Assembly: GCF_023276405.1 (NCBI RefSeq)
Contig: NZ_JALRMO010000001.1
Coordinates: 1,364,001 to 1,428,000 of the forward strand
Source of the DNA: Paenibacillus hamazuiensis
Lineage (GTDB): Bacteria; Bacillota; Bacilli; Paenibacillales; NBRC-103111
Direction of reading: 5' to 3'
DNA: 64,000 nt
The translations under genes were made by a program, and so were the position numbers. Positions 44,639-52,507 of this stretch are shown piece by piece. How positions within the stretch are numbered: position 1 is the stretch's first letter; each line of letters starts with the position of its first letter. The notes beneath the pieces were generated by a model. That model saw only the letters and a list, made by a program, of their open reading frames with translations, did not search any database and was not told the origin of the DNA.

Positions 44639-44722
44639 GCGGTCGTGGCGGAATTGGCAGACGCGCTAGATTCAGGTTCTAGTGGTGTAACAGCCGTGGA
44701 GGTTCGAGTCCTCTCGACCGCA
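44639..44722 (+). tRNA. tRNA-Leu (anticodon CAG), copy 1
   Basis: The 7-base acceptor GCGGTCG pairs with CGACCGC, discriminator A. The anticodon arm is CTAGATTCAGGTTCTAG with anticodon CAG. A long variable arm (class II) and GGTTCGAGTCC T-arm are present. The 84-base gene does not encode CCA. Identical to the copy at 49035. Confidence 0.93.
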
Positions 44723-44735
44723 TCGTTTACGAACG

Positions 44736-44777
44736 AAAGGCTCATTAATCACGCAAATGTGATTGATGAGCCTTTTT
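44736..44777 (+). terminator. Terminator after tRNA-Leu copy 1
   Basis: AAAGGCTCATTAATCAC pairs with GTGATTGATGAGCCTTT, then T5. Confidence 0.9.
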
Positions 44778-44815
44778 GTATGCTCGGAATGACCCGCGTT
44801 CTTTCGTCGCTTCCT

Positions 44816-45112
44816 CTACTCCGTTCCTGCTTTTAAGGCTTCACTCATGGAAACGGCATTGACTTTTCTCTTGCTAAGCAGCTTCGACAACTCGTAGGAA
44901 AGCATGACAACAACAAACCCGATTCCGATGTAAAGCGGATTGATCGTCACGGGCGAGAATATTCATCAGTGTGGATTTTGTCCGGAACCGGACGGCCCGA
45001 GAATAATGCCGATTTCCCCCTTATTAAGCTGCATGCTGACTCCTTTTAAAACTTCCGTTCTGACCACGCCTGTTGTATAAGTTTTCTTTAAGTTTGCAAC
45101 ATGAATGAACAT
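44816..45112 (-). pseudogene. ABC transporter remnant: ATPase N-terminus joined to permease C-terminus
   Basis: From ATG 45112 (AAAGGAG upstream) the frame reads as the start of a MacB/LolD-type ABC ATPase (MFIHVANLKKTYTTG ... LNKGEIGIILGPSGSG). It breaks inside Walker A: extra bases shift the frame, after which KSTLMNIL is readable in another frame. The sequence then jumps, at about 44953, to the C-terminal 45 residues of an FtsX/MacB-type permease (PVTINPLYIGIGFVVVMLSYE ... VSMSEALKAGTE-stop). So most of the ATPase and permease has been lost by an internal deletion. Confidence 0.75.
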
Positions 45113-45128
45113 ATTTAATCGGCTCCTT

Positions 45129-45390
45129 TTATCGATACAGGATTTTACGAAGAATTTGCAAATACTCTTCAAGCCCGTTTATCAATTCATCAGCATGCGA
45201 CTTATAGGCATCGAAGTCATCGCCATATCGGAACTGACTGTCGAGAAGGCCGTTTATCGTCCATATAATGATGTTTTGCGCCTTTTCCTTATCGATGCCT
45301 TCCTTGAACAGCGTTTTGTCATCGTTGGATCTTTGGCAGACGAGCTGAATCGCCTCAAGGGGCGAATTCGACAAAGGGGAAATTTCTGGA
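45129..45390 (-). pseudogene. TetR-type regulator remnant (C-terminal part)
   Basis: About 80 residues match the ligand-binding C-terminal half of a TetR regulator (SPLEAIQLVCQRSNDDKTLF ... AQNIIIWTINGLLDSQFRYG) but no HTH precedes it. The reading frame upstream of about 45390 turns into unrelated sequence. It ends 14 bases before the ABC ATPase start, the normal order of a tetR-ABC operon, so both are remains of one unit. Confidence 0.7.
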
Positions 45391-45508
45391 GCTCGCCACG
45401 GACGAGCGGATCGTGTGGCAGATCGAGTTCGAATCCCTGCTTTTTTGGAGAACCAAGAGCGGCACACGGAAAGAAATTGACAGCTGCCGAAAAAATGCGT
45501 TACTCTAA
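45380..45508 (+). pseudogene. SRPBCC (AHSA1-like) gene fragment
   Basis: On the plus strand KFLELATDERIVWQIEFES matches the mid-part of AHSA1/SRPBCC proteins (usual form FLE-x3-ERIV-x4-FES). The frame has no start and is followed by unrelated residues to a stop at 45506. It adjoins the broken tetR end and precedes an intact SRPBCC gene. Fragment call inferred from this short match. Confidence 0.45.
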
Positions 45509-45548
45509 TATCAACTGATTGAGTCAATCAAAAAAAGGAGGCGTAAAA

Positions 45549-45953
45549 ATGGCTGTTTTTTCCCCTGCTCGAACATTCGGTATTTCCATTGAACGAGACC
45601 CGGAGGAGGTGTACGCATTTGTCTATGACGGAGCAAACCTGCCTTCTTGGGTAAAAGATTGCACAGATGTTATTAAAGCGGGCCATGGATGGACGATGAA
45701 GACGGCAAACGGCAGCTTGGACATTCGATTTGTGGAAAAGAACGCGCTGGGTGTGCTGGATTACTATGTCGTTCCTGCCCCGGGTATGGAGATTTATTTT
45801 CCGATGAGGGCTTTTCCTAACGGTACCGGAAGCGAAGTGATTTTAACGATGTTCCGGCTTCCCTTTATGTCAGACGAGCAATTTGCAGCCGGTGCGGAGA
45901 TCATTGAATACGATCTGGAAAGTTTAAAAAAAGTACTGGAAGCCAGCCGTTAA
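45549..45953 (+). CDS. SRPBCC-family protein
   Basis: ATG 45549 follows AAAGGAGG by 7 bases. The 134-aa protein begins with FGISIERDPEEVYAFVYDGANLPSWV, the typical start of a polyketide-cyclase/START-like helix-grip fold, and ends in the long C-terminal helix (AAGAEIIEYDLESLKKVLEASR). Such proteins bind small hydrophobic ligands. Role unknown. The gene stands apart from its neighbours. Confidence 0.8.
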   Translation: MAVFSPARTFGISIERDPEEVYAFVYDGANLPSWVKDCTDVIKAGHGWTMKTANGSLDIRFVEKNALGVLDYYVVPAPGMEIYFPMRAFPNGTGSEVILTMFRLPFMSDEQFAAGAEIIEYDLESLKKVLEASR

Positions 45954-46036
45954 TATCTTTGCACGGCGAGGCATCGTCGAACGCTTTACCGCTTCAAGTT
46001 AAAAATCATTCTTTACTTTTTTTGATTCCTTTATTA

Positions 46037-46051
46037 AAATAATTATTATAA
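46037..46051. promoter_or_regulatory. PerR-like box upstream of the metal ATPase
   Basis: The 15-mer AAATAATTATTATAA matches the PerR consensus TTATAATNATTATAA at 13 of 15 positions. PerR controls pfeT in B. subtilis; control here is inferred. Confidence 0.6.
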
Positions 46052-46107
46052 AGTTGCATCAAAACAAATGAATTGAATAAAGCAAATGCGAGAGTGTTCT
46101 CGTTCTG

Positions 46108-46144
46108 CATGCTGCTCCTTATCAGGAGCAGCATGTGTCGTTTT
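46108..46144 (+). terminator. Strong hairpin in the leader of the metal ATPase gene
   Basis: A perfect 12-bp stem, CATGCTGCTCCT/AGGAGCAGCATG, four-base loop, followed by TGTCGTTTT. It lies between the PerR-like box and the gene. It could end the SRPBCC transcript or act as an attenuator. Confidence 0.6.
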
Positions 46145-46167
46145 AAGGGGAATAAAAATGCAAATCA

Positions 46168-46180
46168 TTCTCAATGAGAA
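46168..46180. promoter_or_regulatory. Fur-like inverted repeat overlapping the ribosome site
   Basis: TTCTCA-A-TGAGAA is a perfect 6-1-6 inverted repeat just before AAGGAG of the metal ATPase gene. It matches a common Fur half-site (CATTCTCA). Confidence 0.45.
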
Positions 46181-46194
46181 GGAGCGAACTCCAA

Positions 46195-48141
46195 ATGAAA
46201 TCATCTTCTATCGGCGCTGCAGACGGTCTAGCGCATGAGCAGGCTTCTATTTATCCTTCTACCGCCAGGAAACAAGCATATATTTGGATGGAACGGTACG
46301 GCGAGGGCATCGCCGCTTTGGCAAGCGGAGTTTTGCTTGCTGCGGCCTGGGGGATTGGCCATGCTTCCCATGGATGGTCCGTCGCCGTTTACGTGCTTGC
46401 CTTTGTGGTCGGCGGATTTGTGAAAGCGAAGGAAGGCCTGCATACGCTCGTTGCGGAACGCGATCTCGACGTTAATTTGCTGATGATAGTGGCGGCTATC
46501 GGCGCTGCCAGTATCGGTTATTGGACGGAAGGCGCCATGCTGATTTTCATTTTTTCAGTCAGCGGAGCTTTGGAAAGTTATACGATGGATCGCAGCCGGC
46601 GGGATATTTCCTCTCTGATGGATTTGAAGCCGGAGACGGCCACTCTTTATCGGGACGGGGTGGAAACCGTTGTCGCTATCGAACAAATAGAGGTGGGCGA
46701 CGTTGTTTTGGTGAAACCCGGCGAACGCATCCCTGCTGACGGCACCGTAAAGGAAGGAACATCCGCCGTCAATCAAGCCTCCATCACAGGGGAATCCGTT
46801 CCGGTGGACAAAACGGCCGGGGACGATGTATTCGCAGGCACGCTGAACGGTCAAGGAGCGCTGTTCGTTGAAGTGACACAATCCAGCGAATCAACGTTGT
46901 TTGCCAAAATCATTCGATTGGTTCAGGAAGCGCAAAGCGAGAAGCCGGCCTCCCAAATGTTCATCGAGCGTTTTGAACGCATCTATGCGAGAACCATTAT
47001 TATGATGACACTTTTGCTGATTCTTATTCCGCCGCTGCTTTTCGATTGGACGTGGAAAGATGCGCTGTATAAAGCGATGGTGTTTCTCGTTGTCGCTTCC
47101 CCGTGTGCTTTGGTGGCATCGATTATGCCGGCTATGCTGTCCGCCATTTCCAACAGCGCCAGAAAAGGGCTTCTCTTTAAAGGAGGGGCGCATCTCGAAA
47201 ACCTGGCCCGGGTAAAAGTCGTAGCCTTCGACAAGACGGGGACGCTGACGAACGGCCGTCCCGAAGTAACCGATCTTATTGCCTGCGGGGGGATGACGGA
47301 AACCGAAATGCTGCAAGCTGCCGCGTCCATCGAGAGTTTGTCCGAACATCCGCTTGCCAAAGCCATCGTGCTTAAAGCAAAAGAACAAGGAATCCCGCTT
47401 GAACGGCCGACGGAATTCCAAGCTTTGACGGGTTGGGGAGTACAGGCGGAATGGAGAGGCGAGAGCTGGAAAATAGGAAAACCGACCTTGCTCGGCGGCG
47501 GGATGATGACGGGAGAACTGGAATCTGTGATCCGCCGGCTGGAGCAGCAGGGTAAAACCGTAACGGTGCTACACAACTCCCATAATGTTGTCGGCGTGAT
47601 CGCGCTGCAGGACGGGATCCGGGAGCAGGCGAAGCGGGCAATCGCCGAAATAAAGAAACTCGGCGTCGAAGTCGCCATGTTAACCGGGGATCAGAAAAGA
47701 ACGGCTCAAACGATTGCCCAAGAAGCCGGAATTGGATTGGTATACGCGGAATTGCTGCCTGAAGATAAGGTCAATCATATTAAGGAGCTGAAGCGAACTT
47801 ACGGCCAAGTTGCGATGGTCGGTGACGGTATAAACGACACGCCCGCATTAGCCATGGCGACCGTCGGCATTGCGATGGGCGGAGCGGGAAGCGATGCCGC
47901 TCTGGAAACGGCCGATCTGGTTCTCATGAACGACGGCATCGAAAACATCGCTGCCGCCATAGCGCTCGGCAAACGTACGATAAAGATTGTCAAGCAAAAT
48001 ATGGTCATTGCCGTTTCGGTTATTGCATGTTTGATTGCGGCAAACTTTATAACGGGTATCGCGCTTCCTCTCGGAGTAATCGGGCATGAAGGAAGCACTA
48101 TCCTTGTCATCTTGAACGGCTTGCGGCTGCTGCGCGGCTAG
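46195..48141 (+). CDS. pfeT: P1B-4 type heavy-metal efflux ATPase (PfeT/ZosA-like)
   Basis: ATG 46195 follows AAGGAG by 10 bases. The 648-aa protein lacks an N-terminal metal-binding domain. It has the actuator TGES, the phosphorylation site DKTGT, SEHPLAKAI (HP motif) and GDGIND. The membrane metal site is SPC (VVASPCALV), and the last helices carry HEGST. SPC plus HEGxT marks the P1B-4 group, which exports Fe2+, Co2+ or Zn2+; B. subtilis PfeT exports Fe2+. The PerR-like box and Fur-like repeat upstream support a role in iron and peroxide stress. A strong terminator follows. Confidence 0.9.
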   Translation: MKSSSIGAADGLAHEQASIYPSTARKQAYIWMERYGEGIAALASGVLLAAAWGIGHASHGWSVAVYVLAFVVGGFVKAKEGLHTLVAERDLDVNLLMIVAAIGAASIGYWTEGAMLIFIFSVSGALESYTMDRSRRDISSLMDLKPETATLYRDGVETVVAIEQIEVGDVVLVKPGERIPADGTVKEGTSAVNQASITGESVPVDKTAGDDVFAGTLNGQGALFVEVTQSSESTLFAKIIRLVQEAQSEKPASQMFIERFERIYARTIIMMTLLLILIPPLLFDWTWKDALYKAMVFLVVASPCALVASIMPAMLSAISNSARKGLLFKGGAHLENLARVKVVAFDKTGTLTNGRPEVTDLIACGGMTETEMLQAAASIESLSEHPLAKAIVLKAKEQGIPLERPTEFQALTGWGVQAEWRGESWKIGKPTLLGGGMMTGELESVIRRLEQQGKTVTVLHNSHNVVGVIALQDGIREQAKRAIAEIKKLGVEVAMLTGDQKRTAQTIAQEAGIGLVYAELLPEDKVNHIKELKRTYGQVAMVGDGINDTPALAMATVGIAMGGAGSDAALETADLVLMNDGIENIAAAIALGKRTIKIVKQNMVIAVSVIACLIAANFITGIALPLGVIGHEGSTILVILNGLRLLRG

Positions 48142-48168
48142 AGATGAACGGAACGGATCAAATTACAG

Positions 48169-48208
48169 ACAAACAAGTGTACGGGCTCCTACACTTGTTT
48201 GTTTTTTT
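48169..48208 (+). terminator. Strong intrinsic terminator
   Basis: ACAAACAAGTGTA pairs with TACACTTGTTTGT around an eight-base loop, then T6. Confidence 0.92.
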
Positions 48209-48209
48209 A

Positions 48210-48257
48210 TTGACCCCAAAGGTTTGAGGCGATATAATGATAACAATTCTCATTATC
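48210..48257 (+). promoter_or_regulatory. Promoter overlapped by a Fur box
   Basis: TTGACC and TATAAT with a 17-base spacer (48210-48238). Directly after lies a 19-mer (48239-48257, GATAACAATTCTCATTATC) that matches the Fur consensus GATAATGATAATCATTATC at 15 of 19 positions. Iron-dependent repression is expected. Confidence 0.7.
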
Positions 48258-48280
48258 ATTATTGTTCATGGGGGATACAC

Positions 48281-48463
48281 ATGGAAGCTTTATTTGCGGT
48301 GGTTTCATTTGCTTTGATAGCTGTAGGCAGTTTGTGTATTTTTATAACTTTTGAAAACGACAGACGGAGACGCCTGTATTTTGATAACAAACAATCCGCT
48401 AAACAGGAGGCATTCTCTGCTTCGGCAGTTTTGTCCGAAAGAAAAGACACAATTGCACTCTAA
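48281..48463 (+). CDS. 60-aa membrane protein under probable Fur control
   Basis: ATG 48281 follows GGGGGA by 6 bases. One membrane helix (about 3-23, ALFAVVSFALIAVGSLCIFI) is followed by a basic stretch (ENDRRRRLYF) and a Ser/Lys-rich tail. No metal-binding motif is apparent. It lies next to the metal ATPase but has its own Fur-regulated promoter, so it should be made in low iron. No family recognised. Confidence 0.7.
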   Translation: MEALFAVVSFALIAVGSLCIFITFENDRRRRLYFDNKQSAKQEAFSASAVLSERKDTIAL

Positions 48464-48479
48464 GCAATTGCATTACAAA

Positions 48480-48905
48480 TCATTTTTCAACGGCCCGCAA
48501 AATTGAGAACTGATCGGCCAGGGCGTAAAGCAGACCGAATGCGCTGAAGATTATCACTGCGCTGCTGACCTTTAAGTCGTAGTCTTTAACAAAGTAGTCG
48601 TCATACATCCAGTCGAAAATGATTACCCCGCATATGCCGCCCAAAAAGGTATACAGAGTAATTCGGGCGGCAGCAGACATTACCCGTGTTCGAAGGAGCC
48701 AAGACAGCGGCATCAAGGTAGCAGGGTAAATAAGGCTGGCCGTAAGGCCGATCATACCTATGAAAACGATTCCTATGTTGCGAAGTCCGTAATATTCGGT
48801 TGTTGTAATTTTGCTTCCTTCCATCAGCTCCAGTACAAGGATGGAGAGGCTGAACAGAAGGGCAAACGATGTCCACATTACCAAAATGTACCTGAAAATA
48901 CGCAA
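48480..48905 (-). CDS. Four-helix membrane protein, unknown function
   Basis: TTG 48905 (LRIFRYILVMWTSF) follows GGGGAGG by 8 bases; an ATG at 48930 is a weaker choice. The 141-aa product has about four hydrophobic helices with a charged loop (WMYDDYFVKDYDLKV). No recognised motif. It is divergent from the tRNA-Leu copy 2. Confidence 0.65.
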   Translation of the reverse strand: MRIFRYILVMWTSFALLFSLSILVLELMEGSKITTTEYYGLRNIGIVFIGMIGLTASLIYPATLMPLSWLLRTRVMSAAARITLYTFLGGICGVIIFDWMYDDYFVKDYDLKVSSAVIIFSAFGLLYALADQFSILRAVEK

Positions 48906-48989
48906 GCCGGAATCCTCCCCGCGAAACATCTTACTGATACAGACGCAGCCGGGCTGGAAAAAGTTTTGGTTTCGGTGTATGTTGTACAC

Positions 48990-49018
48990 TTTACTTTTGG
49001 TGCGATACTGATTATAAT
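48990..49018 (+). promoter_or_regulatory. Promoter of tRNA-Leu copy 2
   Basis: TTTACT and TATAAT with a 17-base spacer, 16 bases before the tRNA. Confidence 0.6.
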
Positions 49019-49034
49019 AATTCATGTTGTCCTT

Positions 49035-49118
49035 GCGGTCGTGGCGGAATTGGCAGACGCGCTAGATTCAGGTTCTAGTGGTGTAACAGCCGTGGAGGTT
49101 CGAGTCCTCTCGACCGCA
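49035..49118 (+). tRNA. tRNA-Leu (anticodon CAG), copy 2
   Basis: Identical in all 84 bases to the copy at 44639, including variable arm and discriminator; CCA is not encoded. Flanking sequence differs from that of copy 1 on both sides. Confidence 0.93.
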
Positions 49119-49127
49119 TAATAGTTG

Positions 49128-49168
49128 AAATCAGCCCTTCAGAATCAGTCTGAAGGGCTGATTTGTTT
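49128..49168 (+). terminator. Terminator after tRNA-Leu copy 2
   Basis: ATCAGCCCTTCAGA pairs with TCTGAAGGGCTGAT around a five-base loop, then TTGTTTT. Confidence 0.9.
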
Positions 49169-49212
49169 TATGGCTAAGATAATTCCCCGAGTCTCATATC
49201 ACGTTTCCAAGT

Positions 49213-51504
49213 CTAATGCCAAAATGGCAGCTCGCCACGCAAATATTTGCCGGTGATCGAGCGCGCCGCGGCACCTTGCCCTTCGACGAGCTGCTGCGGT
49301 GTCCCTTGGAATATGACCATGCCGCCCCGGGCGCCGCTTTCCGGGCCCATGTCGATGATCCAGTCCGCACTCCGGATTATGTCCGGGTGATGCTCGATGA
49401 CGACGACCGTGTTGCCGGCGTCGACCAAGCGGTTCATGATGTCGAGCAGTAGCCCGACATCGGACATGTGGAGGCCGGTCGTCGGCTCGTCCATGACGTA
49501 AATGCTGCCCGCCTTGTGCAGCTCACAGGCGAGCTTCAGCCTCTGGCGCTCGCCGCCCGACAAGGTGCTCAGCGGCTGCCCGAGCGTCACGTAGCCGAGC
49601 CCGACGTCCGCGACCGCCTGCAGACGTCGGCGGATGGACGGATGCTTGTCGAATACGGCCAGGGCCTCCTCGGTCGTCAACGCCAGTACGTCCGATATGG
49701 ATCGGCCTCGGTACCGGTATTGCAGCACTTCCTCTTTGAACCTGCGGCCGCCGCACGTTTCGCAGACTGTGCGGATGCCCTCCATGAAGGCGAGGTCCGT
49801 ATAGAGGACGCCGAGCCCCTGGCACGTCTCGCATGCCCCCGACGAATTGAAGCTGAACAGAGAGGCGTTGACGAAGTTCGCCTTTGCGAACAACTTGCGC
49901 AGTTCATCCATAATGCCCGTATACGTCGCAGGGTTCGAGCGGACCGACGCCCCGACTGCCGACTGGTTCGTCGCAATCGCCTCGGGATAGCGCGCCAGAA
50001 ACTCGCCGTTGATCAGCGAGCTTTTGCCGGAGCCGGCTACGCCGGTCACGACCGTCAGCACGCCTGCCGGGATGTCGACCGATACCCGCTTTAAGTTATG
50101 AAGCGCCGCATCGACGATCGGGTAGGAGCCTGTCGGCTTGCGGACGTCCTTGCGCAGCGTCAGCTCGTGCCGCAAGTACCGGCCCGTCAAGGTGTCGGCA
50201 TACAGCAGTCCTTCAACGTCCCCTTCATAGACGATCCGCCCGCCGTGAACGCCGGCGTGTGGGCCGACGTCTACGATATGATCGGCGGCCGTGATGACGT
50301 CGCGGTCGTGCTCGACGACTATCACCGTGTTTCCCTTGTCGCACAGCTGACGGAGCAGCCGGTTTAACCGAATAACGTCCCTCGGGTGCAGTCCGGCGCT
50401 GGGTTCGTCGAAAATGTACAGCATGTCGGTCAGGCTGCTGCCAAGGTGGCGCACCATCTTGATTCGCTGCGATTCGCCGCCGGACAGTGACGCCGTTTCC
50501 CGGTCGAGGCTAAGGTAATCGAGTCCGATGTCGATCAGTTGTTGGAGCCGCTCGGCTAGCGCGGATGTTACCGTCTCCGCAACCGACTCCCGGATGCTGC
50601 GCACGACATATATGAGCTCGCCGACCTCCATGGCGGCCATCTCCGCGATGTTCAAACTGCCGATACGGCAGTTAAGCGCCGCTTGATTGAGCCGCGTCCT
50701 GCGGCAGAGCGGACAAGGGGCGAACATCATGTACGGCTGGGCGCGGCTCAATGTCGCTTCGGCCATTTCCTCCGAATCCCGCTTGATGTAAAGCCGTTCG
50801 AATTTCGTGACAACACCTTCGTAGCTCGCGTCCATCGGGCCGGTTGGCGTATCGAACGAGATTTTCGCTTCCTTCCCGCCGATGCCGTAAAGTAATAAGT
50901 TCCATTCTTCGTCCGAGTAATCTTCCAATTTCTTATCATTGTCGAAAAGTCTCGACATCACGTATAACTTCCAGTACCACGTGCCGACGCGGAACGTCGG
51001 AAAAGCAATGCCGCCTTCATTCAGCGACTTTGTCCGGTCCAACAGCTTGCTGACGTCTGCCGAAACAATCTTGCCAACGCCGTGGCATTCCGGGCACATC
51101 CCGGCCGGATCGTTAAATGAGAACGCGTTCGAATTGCCGACGAATGGCTGCCCGACGCGCGAGAACAGAAGCCGCAGCAGCGCGTAGATATCCGTGATCG
51201 TGCCGACGGTCGACCGAGAGTTGCCGCCGAGCCGTTTCTGGTCGACGACGATAGCGGGGGACAAATGTTCGATCGCGTCCGCTTCGGGCGGGCTGAATTT
51301 CGGGAGCCGGTTGCGGATGAATGCGCTGAACGTTTCGTTCAGCTCCCGCTGCGCCTCGGCGCCGATCGTGTCAAAAACAATCGACGACTTGCCGGAGCCG
51401 GATACCCCGGTGAAAACCGTCAGCTTCCGCTTCGGGATGCGAAGCGTAATATCCTTCAAGTTGTTTTCTCTCGCGCCCTTGATGACGATGCAATTCTGAT
51501 CCAT
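49213..51504 (-). CDS. UvrA2/DrrC-like ABC ATPase
   Basis: The 763-aa protein is a UvrA paralogue about 180 residues shorter than UvrA, lacking the UvrB-binding/insertion region. It has two nucleotide-binding halves: Walker A GVSGSGKSS (near 35) and GVAGSGKSS (near 480), signatures LSGGESQR and LSGGERQR, and zinc clusters (CPECHGVG; CETCQGLG; CETCGG). The class is linked to resistance against DNA-binding drugs (Streptomyces DrrC) and to DNA repair. AAGGTG lies 8 bases before the ATG. A 9-5-9 palindrome in the leader suggests repressor control. It is divergent from the DHFR-like gene. Confidence 0.88.
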   Translation of the reverse strand: MDQNCIVIKGARENNLKDITLRIPKRKLTVFTGVSGSGKSSIVFDTIGAEAQRELNETFSAFIRNRLPKFSPPEADAIEHLSPAIVVDQKRLGGNSRSTVGTITDIYALLRLLFSRVGQPFVGNSNAFSFNDPAGMCPECHGVGKIVSADVSKLLDRTKSLNEGGIAFPTFRVGTWYWKLYVMSRLFDNDKKLEDYSDEEWNLLLYGIGGKEAKISFDTPTGPMDASYEGVVTKFERLYIKRDSEEMAEATLSRAQPYMMFAPCPLCRRTRLNQAALNCRIGSLNIAEMAAMEVGELIYVVRSIRESVAETVTSALAERLQQLIDIGLDYLSLDRETASLSGGESQRIKMVRHLGSSLTDMLYIFDEPSAGLHPRDVIRLNRLLRQLCDKGNTVIVVEHDRDVITAADHIVDVGPHAGVHGGRIVYEGDVEGLLYADTLTGRYLRHELTLRKDVRKPTGSYPIVDAALHNLKRVSVDIPAGVLTVVTGVAGSGKSSLINGEFLARYPEAIATNQSAVGASVRSNPATYTGIMDELRKLFAKANFVNASLFSFNSSGACETCQGLGVLYTDLAFMEGIRTVCETCGGRRFKEEVLQYRYRGRSISDVLALTTEEALAVFDKHPSIRRRLQAVADVGLGYVTLGQPLSTLSGGERQRLKLACELHKAGSIYVMDEPTTGLHMSDVGLLLDIMNRLVDAGNTVVVIEHHPDIIRSADWIIDMGPESGARGGMVIFQGTPQQLVEGQGAAARSITGKYLRGELPFWH

Positions 51505-51555
51505 ACAGTCAACACCTTTTCGCGTAGTTCATACACGGATCAGTATACAAGTATT

Positions 51556-51578
51556 ATTATGACATCTTCTGTCATAAT
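51556..51578. promoter_or_regulatory. 9-5-9 palindrome upstream of the UvrA2-like gene
   Basis: ATTATGACA-n5-TGTCATAAT is a perfect inverted repeat, about 52 bases from the UvrA2 start. The same ATGACA/TGTCAT half-sites recur in the next operator. Confidence 0.7.
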
Positions 51579-51630
51579 CGTGCGGCGGATGAAAACGAAA
51601 CGGTTCCGGTTTCCCCCGTGAGCCAACACT

Positions 51631-51676
51631 TTGACAAGTACCCCTCCTGTTATTAATATGACACAAGGTGACATAT
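51631..51676 (+). promoter_or_regulatory. Promoter and overlapping operator of the DHFR-like gene
   Basis: TTGACA and TAATAT with a 17-base spacer (51631-51659). The inverted repeat ATATGACAC-AAG-GTGACATAT (8 of 9 paired) at 51656-51676 overlaps the -10. Half-sites match those of the palindrome at 51556, so one repressor may control both genes. Confidence 0.7.
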
Positions 51677-51726
51677 ATAAGGTCTATAATGAGTGATAGA
51701 TAGATCAACGAAAGGAGTAACGAATC

Positions 51727-52281
51727 TTGAAACGGAAAATCATTTTAGATTTAGCAGTTACTTTGGATGGTTTTATTGAAGGGAGAAATGGGGAAGTCGA
51801 TTGGTGCATAATGGACTCTGAGATGGGGTTTATTGATTTCTTAAAACAAATTGATATTATTTTTTATGGAAGAAAAAGCTATGATTTATGGGGACAATTT
51901 ACTCCAGAAATTGAACAAACGGATAATGATAAAGAACTTTGGGAATTATTTCATAGTAAAGAGAAATATGTGTTTTCCAGGACGCAAAAAGGGACTGATA
52001 ACCAAGCAATATTCATAAATGATAATATTCTTGAAGAAGTAAATAAATTAAAGAATAAGCCCGGTAAAGACATCTGGCTATATGGTGGAGCAAATCTTAT
52101 TACAACTTTTATCCATTTAGGGCTTGTAGATGAATTTAGATTATCTGTTCATCCTGTTATTTTGGGAGAAGGAAAACCGTTGTTTATTGATATAAAACAG
52201 AGGTTGAATTTAAAAATGGTTCATACAAGAACGTTCTCCTCTGGCGTTGTGCAACTAATCTATCATTTAAATGGGAAATAA
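51727..52281 (+). CDS. DHFR/RibD-C family reductase
   Basis: The TTG start follows AAAGGAG by 10 bases. The 184-aa protein reads as the RibD C-terminal/DHFR-like fold: LDLAVTLDGFIEGRNGEVDW, YGRKSYDLWG, the NADPH-loop IWLYGGANLI, and HPVILGEGKPLF. B. subtilis YyaP and YwjB are such proteins of unclear role; some confer drug resistance. Codons are strikingly A/T-rich (TTA, AAA, GAA, ATT dominate) compared with every neighbour, suggesting recent transfer. The promoter has an overlapping operator. Confidence 0.85.
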   Translation: MKRKIILDLAVTLDGFIEGRNGEVDWCIMDSEMGFIDFLKQIDIIFYGRKSYDLWGQFTPEIEQTDNDKELWELFHSKEKYVFSRTQKGTDNQAIFINDNILEEVNKLKNKPGKDIWLYGGANLITTFIHLGLVDEFRLSVHPVILGEGKPLFIDIKQRLNLKMVHTRTFSSGVVQLIYHLNGK

Positions 52282-52324
52282 TGCAGCACAGCTGGCAGCG
52301 CACTATCGCTCATACAGAACAAAT

Positions 52325-52350
52325 GAGGCTGCCGGCGATCGGCAGCCTCC
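52325..52350 (+). terminator. Hairpin after the DHFR-like gene
   Basis: GAGGCTGCCG pairs with CGGCAGCCTC. No T-run follows, so termination is uncertain. No gene lies between 52282 and 52507. Confidence 0.45.
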
Positions 52351-52417
52351 ATTACGTTAACTGGCAGCTATGCTCAATAAGAACGGGCAAGAATTTGCGG
52401 TGGCTTGAATATAGACG

Positions 52418-52464
52418 CAAAAAAAAAACCGCCGAAAGCCTTGATTTTACAAGGTTATTGGCGG
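52418..52464 (-). terminator. Terminator of the oxidoreductase gene
   Basis: Read on the minus strand: CCGCC, an inner CCTTG/CAAGG stem, GGCGG, then a run of about ten T. Confidence 0.85.
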
Positions 52465-52507
52465 CTGGGGATCACCGGATCTAATTTTTTGTACCTAATC
52501 AATTCCT

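Noticed and set aside
44639-49118. Integrative element between the tRNA-Leu copies
   Set aside because: No integrase, excisionase or conjugation gene is visible; kept only as a recombination idea.
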